DNA of 64,000 nt from Diabrotica undecimpunctata (taxonomy: Eukaryota > Arthropoda > Insecta > Coleoptera > Chrysomelidae): the NCBI RefSeq assembly GCF_040954645.1, contig NC_092806.1:124001-188000 (forward strand), given 5' to 3'. Made by a program: the position numbers and the translations under genes. Positions 35,101 through 46,559 of this stretch are shown piece after piece (the first letter of the stretch is position 1; every line of letters begins with the position of its first letter). Under the pieces are notes generated by a model. That model was not told the origin of the DNA and ran no database searches. It saw only the letters and a list, made by a program, of their open reading frames with translations.

Positions 35101-36075
35101 AAGTAGGTTGTTTCGTCAAAATTTTGATGAATCTGAGTGTTCGGGTGTTTTAAAACATTAGGTGATTTTTATTTTCTTTGCAACATAAACGATAACAGTT
35201 TGCAATTGATAGGGTCTCCAATTTTTCTGCGAGTTTTTACTCTGGAAGTCAAAATGAAAAATTATTTCATATTTTGCGTTTTATTTAGAAAACTGTATGT
35301 AAAAAATCAATTTTAAATCAATATATCATCCAATTTTTAAATTATGAATGAATCTAATGAAGTTATTAATAATTTTTTTCATATTTCAACCAAAATATCA
35401 TTTCGGTTCGCAAAATATCTTGCAAATGTTCATCGAGCACACCCAAGGGCTTTTCGTGCTTCCTGTATGTTTTCTCACCGTAAATCTTGAGGAAACGAGC
35501 TTCTCGCGCAATAAGTTGCAATAGAACGACCACTTCCCGTTAATAAACATCCCGGAGATTAATTGAGAAACGTGTACGTAGGTCATAAATGCTTTGGATA
35601 TATAAACACGCCGAATTAATATACAGTCATGATGGCGAATCGCTGTTACGTGTTTCGACTTACTAGATTGAGTGTTTTATACGGCTCATTATCAGATACT
35701 GCTTTGTCTTTACGGTTTCTGCGCTATTATTTATCTATTGTTTCATAAAACAATTGATTAACTTAAGTGCTCACAAATCCTACAATTATTACTTTGTATG
35801 CTGGAAAATTGGTTATAAAAATAAATTTTTAATGATATATCTCCCTTTATCATATTCACCCAATGATAAACCAATCACAAACTTTAGATTGCTTTAACAC
35901 AGAAGAAAGAATATTGATGTTTTTGGTCTAAGATTCAACAGTAAGTTAGCATGGGTGGACAGAATATAAAAATACTTAGTTATATCCTATTAGTCAAAAC
36001 TAATTCTTTTTAGAATACACAATTTAGAAAACACAGATAACATGTATCAAGAACTTGAGAAGTATGCAAAATCGA
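35101..36075. other. unassigned, with a GC-balanced patch at 35395-35720
   Basis: No coding sequence recognised. The patch contains TATATAAACACGCC near 35600 and no repeat signature; the minus-strand ORF 35398-35586 has no known domain. It could be host regulatory sequence. Confidence 0.3.
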
Positions 36076-36079
36076 GAGT

Positions 36080-36400
36080 TCAAGACACCAGTTCAAGCCA
36101 TTTAAGATCATAATGAAGAAGTAAAAATCGATGTAGACAGCATTGGAGAAACCTAGAAAAATTACTGCTCAGAATTATACAAAGACATTTCAAAAGATGC
36201 ATCAGTCCCAAAAATGGGCAAAGATGTAATCGTGGATATATATAACGTGATATGGATCTCAGGTGAATGACCTCCTAAGTGGTGCGAATCAACCTTATCC
36301 CTATTCATGAAAAACGGTCACTAACTGTGTGTAGCAATTGCAAAACCATTGCCCTTATTAATTATATAAGCAAAACCCCGCAACATAAATCAATAAACGG
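36080..36400 (+). pseudogene. LINE fragment upstream of RT motif 2
   Basis: In broken frames: YCSELYKDISKDASVP, then PPKWCESTLSLFMKNG and CSNCKTIALINYISKTPQ. This matches the linker and first RT motifs of LINEs (W--YC--LY, P--W-----P--KKG, C-NYRTI-LI---SK). Truncated on both sides. Confidence 0.6.
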
Positions 36401-36940
36401 TTAACCTTAAAATTTTTTTATTGAATTTTATGCATCACTGAATTTGTTTAGAAGTATGTTACCTTTCACATAGTCATGAGCTATTCAAAATATTTATTAT
36501 CATTTTTGAAATTATTGAGTCGAAAGAATTTTGTCACGTAAAGGGGCAACACGAGACGGTCGGACCCTATTTGTATTTATTCCTAAAGTCTAAATCTTTG
36601 TTAACTAAGTTAATCTGGCAGTCAGGTAATGTGTTTTGTGGATTACCTAAACGACTTGTATGATTCCGGAAATCCAATAATAAAGTCTAAACGTGTAACA
36701 AACAATGTAAATATCTCTTTGATGTGAACATCAAAGACATGCTTACAATACTTGTAATGTCTATTTTAAATGAATTTTAAAAACTGATAATGATTGTTAC
36801 AATGCAATAATATTGTTAGGTAGGTACCTATACATATTTTAAAATAAATAATGCTATCAGTCGTTTGATATCGATGTAAGTGTCAACAACTAAGCTCCTA
36901 GAATTATATTGAATTATAGTGAAAGTAGATAATGCGAATA
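36401..36940. other. unassigned, left flank of piggyBac relic
   Basis: AT-rich. May contain the 5' non-coding end of the piggyBac copy, but no terminal repeat was recognised. Confidence 0.35.
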
Positions 36941-36942
36941 AA

Positions 36943-38150
36943 ATGTCCCTAAAACCATTATCAGCTGCAGAACTGCAAGATATTGCTAATAATTTAAAGG
37001 ATTCCGATAATGATGAATTTCCTGAAGTAGGTGGCATTAAAAATGACTCTGAAATTGAAGATCATCTTTCAGAGTTATTTTCAATGCCAGAGAACTGAAA
37101 ATATTGCGACTCTACATAGCTACATGCCTTTATTGGAGTACTACTAACTGCAGGGCAACTGAGTGCCAACATCCATAATGTAGATATACTTTGGAGTAAG
37201 TTTTATGGACCTACTATATTTAAAGCTACCATGGGATTAAAACGATTCAAAAATTTGCTAAGATTTGTTCGATTTGACGATAAGGACACGAGGTCTGAAC
37301 GAAGAAGAAACAATAAATTAGCAGCAATAGACGATGTGTGAAATCAAGTCAACCAAAACTTTCAGAAATACTATTTCCCAGGAAAAAACATAACGGTAAA
37401 TGAGTAACTTGTTCCGTATCGAGGTATATGTCCTTTCAAGCGGTATATGTCTTCAAAGCCAGATAAGTATGGTATAAAAATATGGTGGGCCTGTGACTGG
37501 AAAATATATTACCCTTTAGGTGGAATACCATATACAGGAAAAAACGGAAATACAATAGCCAAAGGTCTTGCATCTCAATAATTCCAACAGAAATGTGCCT
37601 TGCGATAACTATTTCACTGATCTTGCTCTTGCACATGAATTACTGGCAAATTCAATAACTCTTGTGAAAACAGTGAAAATAAAAATAAGATATTTGTTTC
37701 TCGGGAATTTCTACCAAACAAGAACCGTTTAGAGAAATCTTCAATTTTCGGATTCACTCTGAAAGCATCTCTTGTCTCTTACGTTCCGAAAAAAAAAATA
37801 AGTGTCCTAGTCCTGTCTACCATGCATCACAATGCTTACTGTGCAGATAATGTTGACAAAAGACCAGATATGATACTCTATTATAATAGTACAAAATGTG
37901 GTGTCGGAACGCTAGACCCAATAGTTCATAAATATATGTGCAAAAGACGAACTAACCGTTGACCTTTTGCATTTTAATGAATATTTTAGACGTGGCTGGG
38001 GTAGCCTCATTTATTACTTGGACAAACTTACATCCAAAATGGAACGAAAACAAAAATGAAACGCGAAGATTGTTTCTTACAACAGCAGAACAACTAGTTT
38101 TTATACAGCTATACGAGTACAATTTAACCAAAATGGCTTTTTATTTACCA
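36943..38150 (+). pseudogene. second piggyBac-type transposase relic
   Basis: Starts with an intact-looking Met (MSLKPLSAAELQDIANNL) and an acidic segment to a stop at about 37096. Then: FIGVLLTAGQLSANIHNVDI, FKATMGLKRFKNLLRFVRF, then NFQKYYFPGKNITVNE-LVPYRG (the first catalytic Asp block, DE, now NE plus stop), KRYMSSKPDKYGIKIWW, then NYFTDLALAHELL (the DNYFTS block), REFLPNKNRLEKSSIFGFTL, DNVDKRPDMILYYN (the GVD block) and a C-terminal LDVAGVASFITW. At least five stops or shifts. It is a different subfamily from the copies at 2.4 and 61.7 kb. A C-terminal zinc ribbon was not recognised. Confidence 0.88.
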
Positions 38151-38456
38151 TAACTTAAATTGTTACAAATAAAACAGAAAAGAATGGTTTGGACTTTATC
38201 AATGTTTTATCGTTACCATTCTTGTATTAAATGTTTTTCAGTAATCGACGAAATCTCATTTAGAAGAAAAGGAAATATACTAAAATTTCCACTTCACATA
38301 TCAAATATTTGAATACAGCTTTCCAAATGTATTTCCAAGGATTAATTTTCATTTCGCAATTCGAAGCATCAGCAAACGGAAAGCAAAAAGACAACAAAAA
38401 AAATCAGATTATGTGGCTTCTACCAGGGCTGCATTAAGGGATTTATTGTAATTTTT

Positions 38457-39315
38457 GAAGTTATACTTCTATACGCACGGTCGGCGTTGGAAATTTGCAT
38501 GAGAGTGAATCTGTGAAACCATTACATATGTAAGATAATGAGTAAGAGAGAGACAGAAGATATATTTTCTCTCTCTTCCTCTCTCGAGAATAAAAATGTT
38601 CCTTTTGTATTTAATAGTATATATATTATATATATAATATTGTATATAAATATATATAATAATATATATAATATAATATATATTAATAGTATTATTTATG
38701 TGATATGTTTTGTATTTCAAAATAATCACTGTTTTACCGAGAACTGTCAATTTTGAAATCCGTTAGTGTCACGTCTAATTGGCAAATCCTTTATGTGTTT
38801 GGTTCATACGCTGGTGGTTGTGAGTTCGAATCCCAATTATGAATTTCCTTTTTTATTTTTGAAATATTCAAAAACCTCACGTTAATCTTATTAAATATAT
38901 GTAATATACGCAAAAAACATAAATTTTAAAACAAAATGAAAATTTACAACATAATCCGAGTTGTTGGTTTTTTATTTTTATCTTCGTAAAGTAAGTTATG
39001 TATATTGGCAGTTTTAAATACTTATGAATATTACATTTTAATTTATATTGTATTATTATTTTGAATTATGTTGCATTGTATTTATTGTATTGTAATTTTT
39101 ATATTATCAGTACCAAAATAAACAATGAATGTTATATGTAAATTTTGTTTTTGCATTCAACTCCTTTTATACATATATAAAAATAAAAATATATATTTTC
39201 ATTCAAATATTGATACAATCCTTCATTTACTATACTCATATTACAGGTCAAATGTTTATATACAGCAAACGATGCACATTTTTAACGGCGAACGCGTGTA
39301 TAGAAGTATAACTTC
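38457..39315. mobile_element. tRNA-bearing element, copy B, with 32-bp inverted ends
   Basis: Left end 38457-38488 and right end 39284-39315 are inverted repeats matching at 28 of 32 positions; the outer 18 (GAAGTTATACTTCTATAC) are identical. Inside lie a subterminal ACATATGTAAGATAATGAG stretch, an AT-rich tract, the block shared with copy A (TTATGTGATATGTTTTGTAT, GAACTGTCAATTTTGAAAT), a tRNA-like unit, an extra stretch of about 110 bp absent from copy A, and the shared right block. No transposase is encoded, so it is non-autonomous. No clear target duplication is visible. The right flank GGCAGTCC-CACT-GGACTGCC is a further hairpin. Confidence 0.7.
38770..38843 (+). other. tRNA-like unit in copy B (isotype unclear)
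   Basis: Occupies the same position between the shared flanks as the tRNA-Asp-like unit of copy A, but its sequence is different. GAGTTCGAATCCC (38822-38834) is a good B box; CGTCTAATTGGCAAATCC could be a decayed D arm; TGTGT/ATACG can pair around TTGGTTC as an anticodon arm. Only three of five T-stem pairs remain and no acceptor stem forms. A T run follows (38848-38854). Best read as a decayed tRNA-derived insert. Confidence 0.45.
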
Positions 39316-39429
39316 TACCGGCAGTCCCACTGGACTGCCACACCTTTTTTTTATTTTTATTTTTTCTTTTTTACCTATTTTTTCTTGGTTCATGCGATTT
39401 TTGTGTCTCTATTGACATCCCTGAGCATA

Positions 39430-39700
39430 ATTTCTTATGATCTTCTCTTTGGTATCTACTGGTATTTTCTAAGTGTATGGATGACGCTTGGGTAGTTTGA
39501 AGAATGTATTTACCACACATAAAATCTGTTCTTCGCAGAATTCTACGAAACGATCTCCTCTGTCATTATGTTGTCCAGGTCAGAAATTGCCAACGATGTT
39601 TTCTTGTTTACCTTTTCTTACTTTGACATTAAGGTCCCCAATTATTATAATAATGTCTTTATTGTCAGAAATTTTATGATGATTTCCATCTTTATATTGT
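39430..39700 (-). pseudogene. RTE-type LINE endonuclease, distal part
   Basis: Minus strand: DNKDIIIIIGDLNVKV (the GD-N catalytic block), ENIVGNF, GQHNDRGDRFVEFCEE and VNTFFKLPKRHPYT (NT-F). These are consecutive APE-endonuclease motifs. The upstream part lies at 40085-40300, separated by an LTR-like segment. Confidence 0.8.
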
Positions 39701-39714
39701 TACCATAAATAATG

Positions 39715-40080
39715 ACGTGTCATATGACTCAAAACTGTAAACATATTAATTTATTGCTAATATCTTTTCTGTTCTAGTCATTTCGGCGCTCAGTTTCATG
39801 ACTTGTTTACCCGCCGACAGAAACCTCTAGTCCCTTCGCCGAAAGACCAGTCTATGAGTCACTTTGCCGTCTAAGGGGTGGAAGGGCATCGACTCATCGC
39901 CAGATCCTTCTAGATAACGGCATTTAAATATCGCGCCGCGCTTAAAATGTAACGCCCGTATTATAATCAGTTGTATAATTGTTCGTGTAAGATAAATTAG
40001 TAATAGACTTTAATAAATTTTGTGAGTGTTATAAATAAAACCTTTAATAGTAAATAAAAAAACAATAAATTAGAATTAAT
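39715..40080. mobile_element. candidate solo LTR splitting the LINE
   Basis: Non-coding 0.37 kb between the two halves of the LINE endonuclease. Starts near TGTCATATGAC, has a GC-richer middle (39780-39950), a possible TATA region (GTATTATAATC, 39958) and AATAAA-type signals near its right end. It interrupts an otherwise collinear LINE, so it is an insertion. The LTR label is a guess from structure; no target duplication was found. Confidence 0.35.
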
Positions 40081-40084
40081 AAAA

Positions 40085-40560
40085 ACATAACAATATCATC
40101 ATAAAATTTCTCTGTGTCATCTCTACTACTGTTCTCTGTAGGCGCATAAAGTTGGGCCAGATCCACTGGCTTGATTTTATTCTTATTTATTTTCTATTGC
40201 CGCTGGATAACGGCCTGGGAAGCCATGTGTTCTTGTCTTTTTCTGCCGTGTTTTGGTATCAGAGGACCATGATCAGTATACATTTTCTTATAGTATGTGA
40301 GTGCCATTATGAATGAATTTCCTATCGCAGTACCACAACCATTTTAACTGCTCCAGTCATGGTTGTGGTAGTCCAGTTTCAAGCCGATCCAGGCTCATGT
40401 CCTTTGCGCCTTAAGCTGGTACTGATGATCGCTGCTGTCCTTCATCAAGGAGGGATAGGAAAAACGTAACTAGATTTTGGAAGGATAAAGGGATGAGACA
40501 TGTTTACTCTCAGTGAAGAGTTCTAAGTAAAGCATGACTTGCGTGGGTAGGGTTGCTTCC
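40085..40560 (-). pseudogene. RTE-type LINE 5' UTR and endonuclease start
   Basis: Minus strand 40230-40090 reads KPVDLAQLYAPTENSSRDD and TEKFYDDI, matching the VQ-YAPT block of APE endonucleases just before the GDLN block at 39.6 kb. To the right, 40320-40560 (with GACATGAGCCTGGATCGGCT on the minus strand) carries no ORF and is probably the LINE 5' UTR. Together with 39430-39700 this is the 5' half of one element, which is unusual among the 5'-truncated copies here. Confidence 0.65.
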
Positions 40561-40776
40561 CTGCTTTAGTGTACTTAAAGATATCTATATAAAAGTTGAA
40601 AGTTGCATATTGCTTTAAAATAATTTAAAGTAAGTAAAATACAATGCTATAGTGTTCATTTTTACACAATTTTAGGAGGAGGGTTTATTAGGTATATTTC
40701 AGTTATTACTCAAACTTTTAAAGAAGATTTTTATCATAACCATGGTTTCTTAGTTTGATAAAAATTACTAATCAGA

Positions 40777-41290
40777 AATGAGGCAGTTTTAAGAAAAGCG
40801 GGCCTCCAGGATGTGAAACTTTTTGATTATGTAAAAAGTAAGAAAATTGCGTATTTAGGAGACATTAATGTAAGATCCACTTTTTAGTATCTAGTACCAG
40901 CAGAAAATATATAGGGTAAGAGACGTCTACTACGTAAAAAAATGTCATGGCTCGGACACAAAAAATTAATGTGCTGACAATAACAGTCTAACATTAAAAA
41001 TGAATGATTCTATTGTACAGCGAGTAATATCTAGGAATAACGCTAAAGCTAATGAAACAAAAGAGACCATGAAACGGAAAGAATTACTTATTATATATCC
41101 AAACTTACTAATTATATAACCAAAGAGAGGAGAAAGATATGCTCTGCTTAAGCTGATTATGCGGGGTAAAATAGAGACAAACAAATCTAGAAGACGAAGA
41201 ATCTTATGAATAAGAAATTTCCGTAAATAATTTGGTTATATCTTTATTGAGCCGTTCAGGCAGACAGGATCAAAGATAAGAAAACATTAA
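40777..41290 (+). pseudogene. two LINE C-terminal fragments
   Basis: First piece (40777-40960): NEAVLRKAGLQDVKLFDYVK, KKIAYLGD and KRRLLRKKMSWLGH. Second piece (41115-41290): ERYALLKLIMRGKIETNKSR, ILWIRNFRK and FIEPFRQTGSKIRK. Both cover the same C-terminal LINE region as 26.7-26.95 kb, with about 150 unrelated bases between, so they are either two insertions or one rearranged copy. Confidence 0.6.
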
Positions 41291-42800
41291 AAATTTAATA
41301 AATAAAAGACATTTTATCTAGAAAGCTTAGAAATAAGCTAAGGTAATTAGCTCATTGACCTCTAAAGCAATATATCTAACCAGATCATAATATACACCTT
41401 TGGACATAGAGCTCCTAATATATCCTTCATTGTTATCTGTCCTTGGTTCGTTTACATACTTGGTTAGTATGTTTTGTTTTATCATCTGACCATCTTAAAA
41501 AATATCGTCGTCCTCTTTGACTTTTGTAATTGCATGGTCTCAAATTTAAAATTATTTTGCTTGATCGTTTGTCTTTCTTCTCAGATTATGAAGGGTTTAA
41601 TTATTTGTTATATTTTTGTCCAAGAAGTATCTTCATTTCTTCAATAACTAATTAACATAATTATTTCTATTATGATCCAATATCAAAATAAATTTTCATC
41701 GTCGAATACTTTTTAATAAATTTACAGTTGCACATAAATAAATATAATACGGACCTGAGTGAATTATAGAAGAATTGAGTGATTCTGTGGCTTTGTCTCT
41801 CGCAACTTCGACATTTCGTGAAGTTTTGAGTTTTTGCAGATCGCATTTCAGCTTTTAACCTTCTGTTCTGTTACCAGTTATAAACGATAAGAATCTGCCA
41901 AGCTTTTTATATCAATTAGAGTGGTTTTGGTCTTTTGTTTCGATCGGAATTTTGTCAAAAGATGAAAGATTGTGTCGTTAGGGATGTCGACCGAAAAGAA
42001 AAATAGTAACATGTAAGCAATAGGGCAGCAAAATGTCAGCGCGATTTCAATCTTTATACCGGGAGGAGAAACACGAAAATAAAATACTGATTACAGATAT
42101 TAGAAAGTTATTTCATTTCTTATAACTTCGCTTTTCCTTCTTCTTCATTCCAGGGTTTAAACATTTTGATAAATTTTTTCATGCGACTTTTGCAATTCTT
42201 CTTCCTTTCTGCATGTGATTTGGTAAAAACGCATAAAAAAAATGCAATTAAACCGTGTCTTAGAATAAGCCTTCCTTCGGGATTTGATTTTTTAAAACAC
42301 ACTCTTAAGGGAAATAAAATACGTTTAAAACACCTTGAAGTTATTTCAGTTACTTTTATAATATAATGTAGCAACGTTGTTTGTCGTTAAAGTAATAAAA
42401 TTCATAAACTAGGCAAATAAAAGTAAAACCTTATTTTAGTTCCTGTAGTATAATCCAAGAGAATACATTTGTTTAAATTATTTTTTATATAATAAAATTT
42501 AAATCCAACAAAACTATGAAATGTGTGTACAGGAGAACTTATACGAATAAACTAAACAAATTAAATAAGATATAACAGAGTCGACGTCAAGTGCAGGTAA
42601 TTTCAATTAATAACAACATACTCAAACTGAAAAGGAAAATATTCGAGCAGTAGTCCTTCTAAGAGCAGATATATCTTTCGACATTTTAAATTTGGATCGA
42701 AATACAAAGTGGGAAGACAAAGTTGCAGTATTATATTTAAATTTGAGTGACATAATCTTAGTGTACATTATCATAGTAGCAAAATACAGTGCCGTAAAAA
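41291..42800. other. unassigned
   Basis: No recognised gene. A GC-balanced patch lies at 41760-42065. The overlapping ORFs at 42120-42374 (-) and 42166-42366 (+) mirror each other and have no known domain. Confidence 0.35.
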
Positions 42801-42804
42801 AAAT

Positions 42805-43215
42805 CTATTTAAAAATCCGAAATTATCCATCGCCGAACTTAGCCTTTAAGTTTTTTTCACTCCTCTCTATCTTGTGTCCTTTTTATCCAGTTTCCGGCAG
42901 TTCTCTTTATGTCGTTGGTCTACATACGGGGTACCTCTACTTCTGTACGCTTTGTGTCTAAAATTCCACTATCTTTTTGCATACCGCTTAACCGCTAATC
43001 TACCAGCATGTTCGAACACATTCATTTTAGATGCATAATACCCCCAACAGCGTCTCGCACCTCCGTCTTATTCCTGATCACTGAATTTGGAACTCAGTCC
43101 TTTTGAGTTATTTCCCGCATCTTTTTCTGCATTATATGTATTTTTCTATATTCTTTTTTGGCATAGTAATTGTTTCAGCACCATAGGGATAGGATAGGGA
43201 GTATACATAATTATC
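42805..43215 (-). pseudogene. RTE-type LINE 3' end
   Basis: Minus strand from 43210: YGAETI, a shift, CETLLGVLCI, then FEHAGRLAVKRYAKR, YRSRGTPYVDQRHKENCRKL and DKKDTR, ending near 42810. This is the C terminus of an RTE-type ORF (YGAETW, ML-V---D---N, GRP--RW-DD------W--AQDR--W). Several shifts. The plus-strand ORF 42692-42961 overlaps as a shadow. Confidence 0.6.
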
Positions 43216-43329
43216 TTGAAAAACTTTTCTTTTTAGACATATAGCCCCTTTAGACGTATCAGATTTCAAATGTAATACTGAAATGCTCTTAAAGTGAGAC
43301 CTATTCATCTTTGAATATTATGTGTTTAA

Positions 43330-43620
43330 CTGTCTTTTTTAAAGCCTTTCTCATGAACTGTGTTGTTGCTTAAAGAATTGTTTTAATGTTATCAGATGCA
43401 AATTTTTGTAGAATCGCTTCCAAAAACTCTTCAACGGCTGGAGAAATTAACTGTTTTCCGATAGTATGCGGTTTTCAGGATTTTGCTAAAGAGACATTGT
43501 AAGACGCACGGAAACCATTATCGTTTCTTTGTGACGTCGAAGTGCAAACATTTCGTCTAACGTGGGTCTCTTCTGAAGTTTCCTTTAAGTGTTTAAAAAT
43601 ATTTTAAATCTTTATCTGTT
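43330..43620 (-). pseudogene. second hAT (ZBED5-like) fragment
   Basis: Minus strand: KHLKETSEETHVRRN, NDNGFRASYNVSLAKS, KPHTIGKQLISPAVEEFLEA, ILQKFASDNIKTI and an out-of-frame TVHE-like piece. It matches the same conserved stretch as the copy at 24.49 kb (ASYNV...AK..KPH.I), with a stop between S and K. The catalytic regions are missing. Confidence 0.7.
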
Positions 43621-44329
43621 TTATCAAAATCTGCTCCCATGATCTTCCAGCTTAGGTGACTTCATAGAATCATTGCTACAAACTTTGTTGCAGACAGTTC
43701 ACAAAGCCATTGAGAAAAACATGTTTAATTGGACATGATTTGGATATTAAACTACTAGTAACTCAAGTCTTTTTCATCTCTCCTAAAAACGAGTATAAAA
43801 CTACGGGTAATGTTTTATAAAAATAATGTAGTACTGACTTTTCTCCGGAACTCTCAAGCAAAATGATATTGATTTACTTTAATTTAACTACCACTTTATG
43901 TTAATATAAAATAAGGTTAGTATTATTGCAGGTAAAAAACTTATATACGCTAGTATATCAATTTTACCTTTTTTCTTGTCCTCTTTAAAATTTCTTGTCA
44001 TTGAACTCCATTTTCATTTCATAGACCCCCAATTTTGTATATGATTTTGTTGATATGATTGACCCCCCCAATATACAAATGATTTTGTATAATTCTAATA
44101 TTATTTTTCTTATTCCTGGTCGACGCAAATAAAAATAATGTTTGTTGATTTTGTAAAAAGAAAAAAGAACAACTTTAAATTAATTGTTATTGTTTCCTAA
44201 CTTAACTATAATCTGCATCAGGTTTTTCAACATTTATCCAGAAACAGCGGTTTCTTTCCAAAGTAATTTTTTATAGTGTACCCATTTCAATATTCATTCT
44301 TATAAAATATTCATAGAGAAAAAAGCGAA

Positions 44330-44600
44330 ATGGCTGTACCACTTTTCGTCACCCGCGGAGGCTGCAAGGGTCGCAATCCATTAAGGAATTCCGTATGCAT
44401 GCGTAGTAGCTAATTTGGAAATTACATTAGGACGGAGCCTTTGGTGCTGTTACGTATTTCCAGTACTGCTAATTTGATTAAACGCGACGGAATTCCGGTC
44501 AGGACACAAGAGGATCGACTTGAATGCACATCACCTCTTTATTTGCTAATTGATGAACTGCTTAATTGCTGCGAAATAAAACATTAAGTTTTATCATCAG
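44330..44600. promoter_or_regulatory. candidate conserved non-coding island
   Basis: GC-balanced unique-looking sequence with CACCCGCGGAGGCTGCAAGG, GGAAATTACATTAGG, GCTAATTTGATTAAACGCG and TTGCTAATTGATGAACTGC followed by TTAATTGC. There is no ORF or repeat signature; repeated TAATT/ATTA cores suggest a homeodomain-bound enhancer. Confidence 0.3.
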
Positions 44601-45025
44601 GAACCAACGTTTTCCTTAAATTATCTGTAACATATTATATTTATAAATATGCTAAAACAATTGTAAGAAATTTGCTGTTAATAGTCGTTATATACGAAGA
44701 AAATATATATAGTAAGGAAAAAGTCTACTTCTTTCAATTTATAGGAATGGGCAATTTTTGAACTGTGCCAATTCATTTAATCTTTTTGTAGATTAACAAA
44801 AAACTACCTAAATATCTACCAGCTTATCACACGTTATAAGAAGATTAAAGTGATAATGACAACTTATATAATAAATAAATGACAAGACATGGCAATCAGT
44901 GTACGGAAGTGCTCAAAATAGATAATAATTATTAATTGTAGTGAAACTAGAAAGTTCTGTTACAAAGAGAATAAAACATTTCAATTAAAAATAGTCATTT
45001 CAATTAAAAATAAGTCAATAGAAAA
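44601..45025. other. unassigned AT-rich DNA
   Basis: Nothing recognised; left flank of the Penelope-like relic. Confidence 0.4.
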
Positions 45026-45030
45026 CAACA

Positions 45031-45740
45031 AAGTGTTTACAAAAGCAGACAAAAGTAACACTACTATTACTATAAATAAAATAATATATAATAACAAAAC
45101 AATAGAATTTTTTAAATAATCAAAACATTGAAACAATAAACAAAGATCCGAGGGAACAGTACCAAAAACAAATTAAACTAGTGTTAGAAAATCAATATTA
45201 AATTTATTAGAACAGAAATACCTTAACATTATGAATCTACAGCCTCCTAAATTATACTCTTTCATTAAATTACATAAACCTGATCACCCAATAAGACCTG
45301 TAGTTTCTTTTTATACAGTTCTGTCATATAAACTATCAAAAAAAAGGTTAGAGATTATTTTAGAACACACTAAATTTTCACCTCAATTAAGCGTAAAAAA
45401 TACAATAGAACTAGTTAATAAAATAAAACATTTTCAATTACCCAACAACTCAAAATTAATTTCATTTGACGTTAAAAACCGTTTTCCTAGTTTTCCTCCT
45501 ACAGAAACTTTTGTTCTAGTTCTAGATATTACAAATCCAACCATTATTTAATCCAAGCATTAATCAACAAATTAAAAAATACAGATATAAATCTGAAAGA
45601 CCAACTTGAGTAAAACAGTTCTCCCTCCTCAATTTGTTCAGTTAAATACTATAAAGTGTAAACACATACCAAAAATAGAAAATTTGAGAAAGGCACTCTG
45701 GCCGAAACAGCTGTAGTGAAAACAATTTAAAATACATTTT
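45031..45740 (+). pseudogene. Penelope-like element reverse transcriptase relic
   Basis: Reads FTKADKSNTTITINK (the ADKGN block), a shift, INKDPREQYQKQIK, then the open piece 45231-45551: PPKLYSFIKLHKPDHPIRPV, VSFYTVLSYKLSKK and LISFDVKNRFPSFPP (RT motif A, FDV--LF--IP). The motif order P-KLY--PK-HK---P-RPIVS is diagnostic of Penelope-like RTs. Motif C and the GIY-YIG endonuclease are gone. At 45685-45725 TTGAGAAAGGCACTCTGGCC is followed by GAAAC, a layout like the ribozyme-bearing terminal region of these elements. Confidence 0.8.
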
Positions 45741-45744
45741 GTGA

Positions 45745-46555
45745 TAGTACTGAAAACAAAAGTTTTCAGTGTTTTATTGTACGATAAGAATTACTGATTT
45801 ACAATCTCAAAGTACCTTATAAGAAAAGTATCAATACTAAATTTTCTAAAACTGGAATAGTTTTTTTATTAAATAAAAGCATGGATTTCTTTAGAACAAT
45901 GTAGTTAAGTACTCAATTTATTAAACTCTATAAATTGAAAATGGAGCATTGTATTAGTAGTTCTTTCTGTTTTCCACTTTGTTTGAATAATTAACGATGC
46001 TTTGTTTGAAGAAACGAAATAGCCCAGACTATCGCGTTTATACACCATAAGCAGAATAAATATCAAGATAATCCCACGACTCTTTTCCGGCTGTCTGTTT
46101 CATTATATTCTCTATTAAAATGTCGGTTGCTGTAACCGGGTTAGCGTCTAAACAAGGAAGAAGGCTTAACTTAATCACTGAATTATTTGTTAGTCGTTTA
46201 ATTGGTATAAAACATACGGCACAAATTATACGTTATTCGAAACTATCAAAGTTTGAAATGAATCATGAGACCAACAAAATCCTGATAAAATATTAACACG
46301 CCTAATGTTTTCTCATATTTGTGAATTTTGCTATTAACATTGTTCTACTATGAAAAGCGACTGGAAAATCTACGTAACAACTAAGAAAAAATTATTTGTA
46401 GAAGATTATTGCAACTCATAGAAAATTTGGACGAATGGTGGCCCAAGATTGAAAAGTTTAAAAAAATATTAACAATTAATAAATCATTGAAAAAACGTTT
46501 TTCTCCTATAATGGCTTCTGTAATATGTTTTTAATTTATTGTGAATAATTTTGAA
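45745..46555. other. unassigned
   Basis: No recognised gene. The patch 46000-46180 is GC-balanced and lacks repeat signature. Confidence 0.35.
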
Positions 46556-46559
46556 ATCT

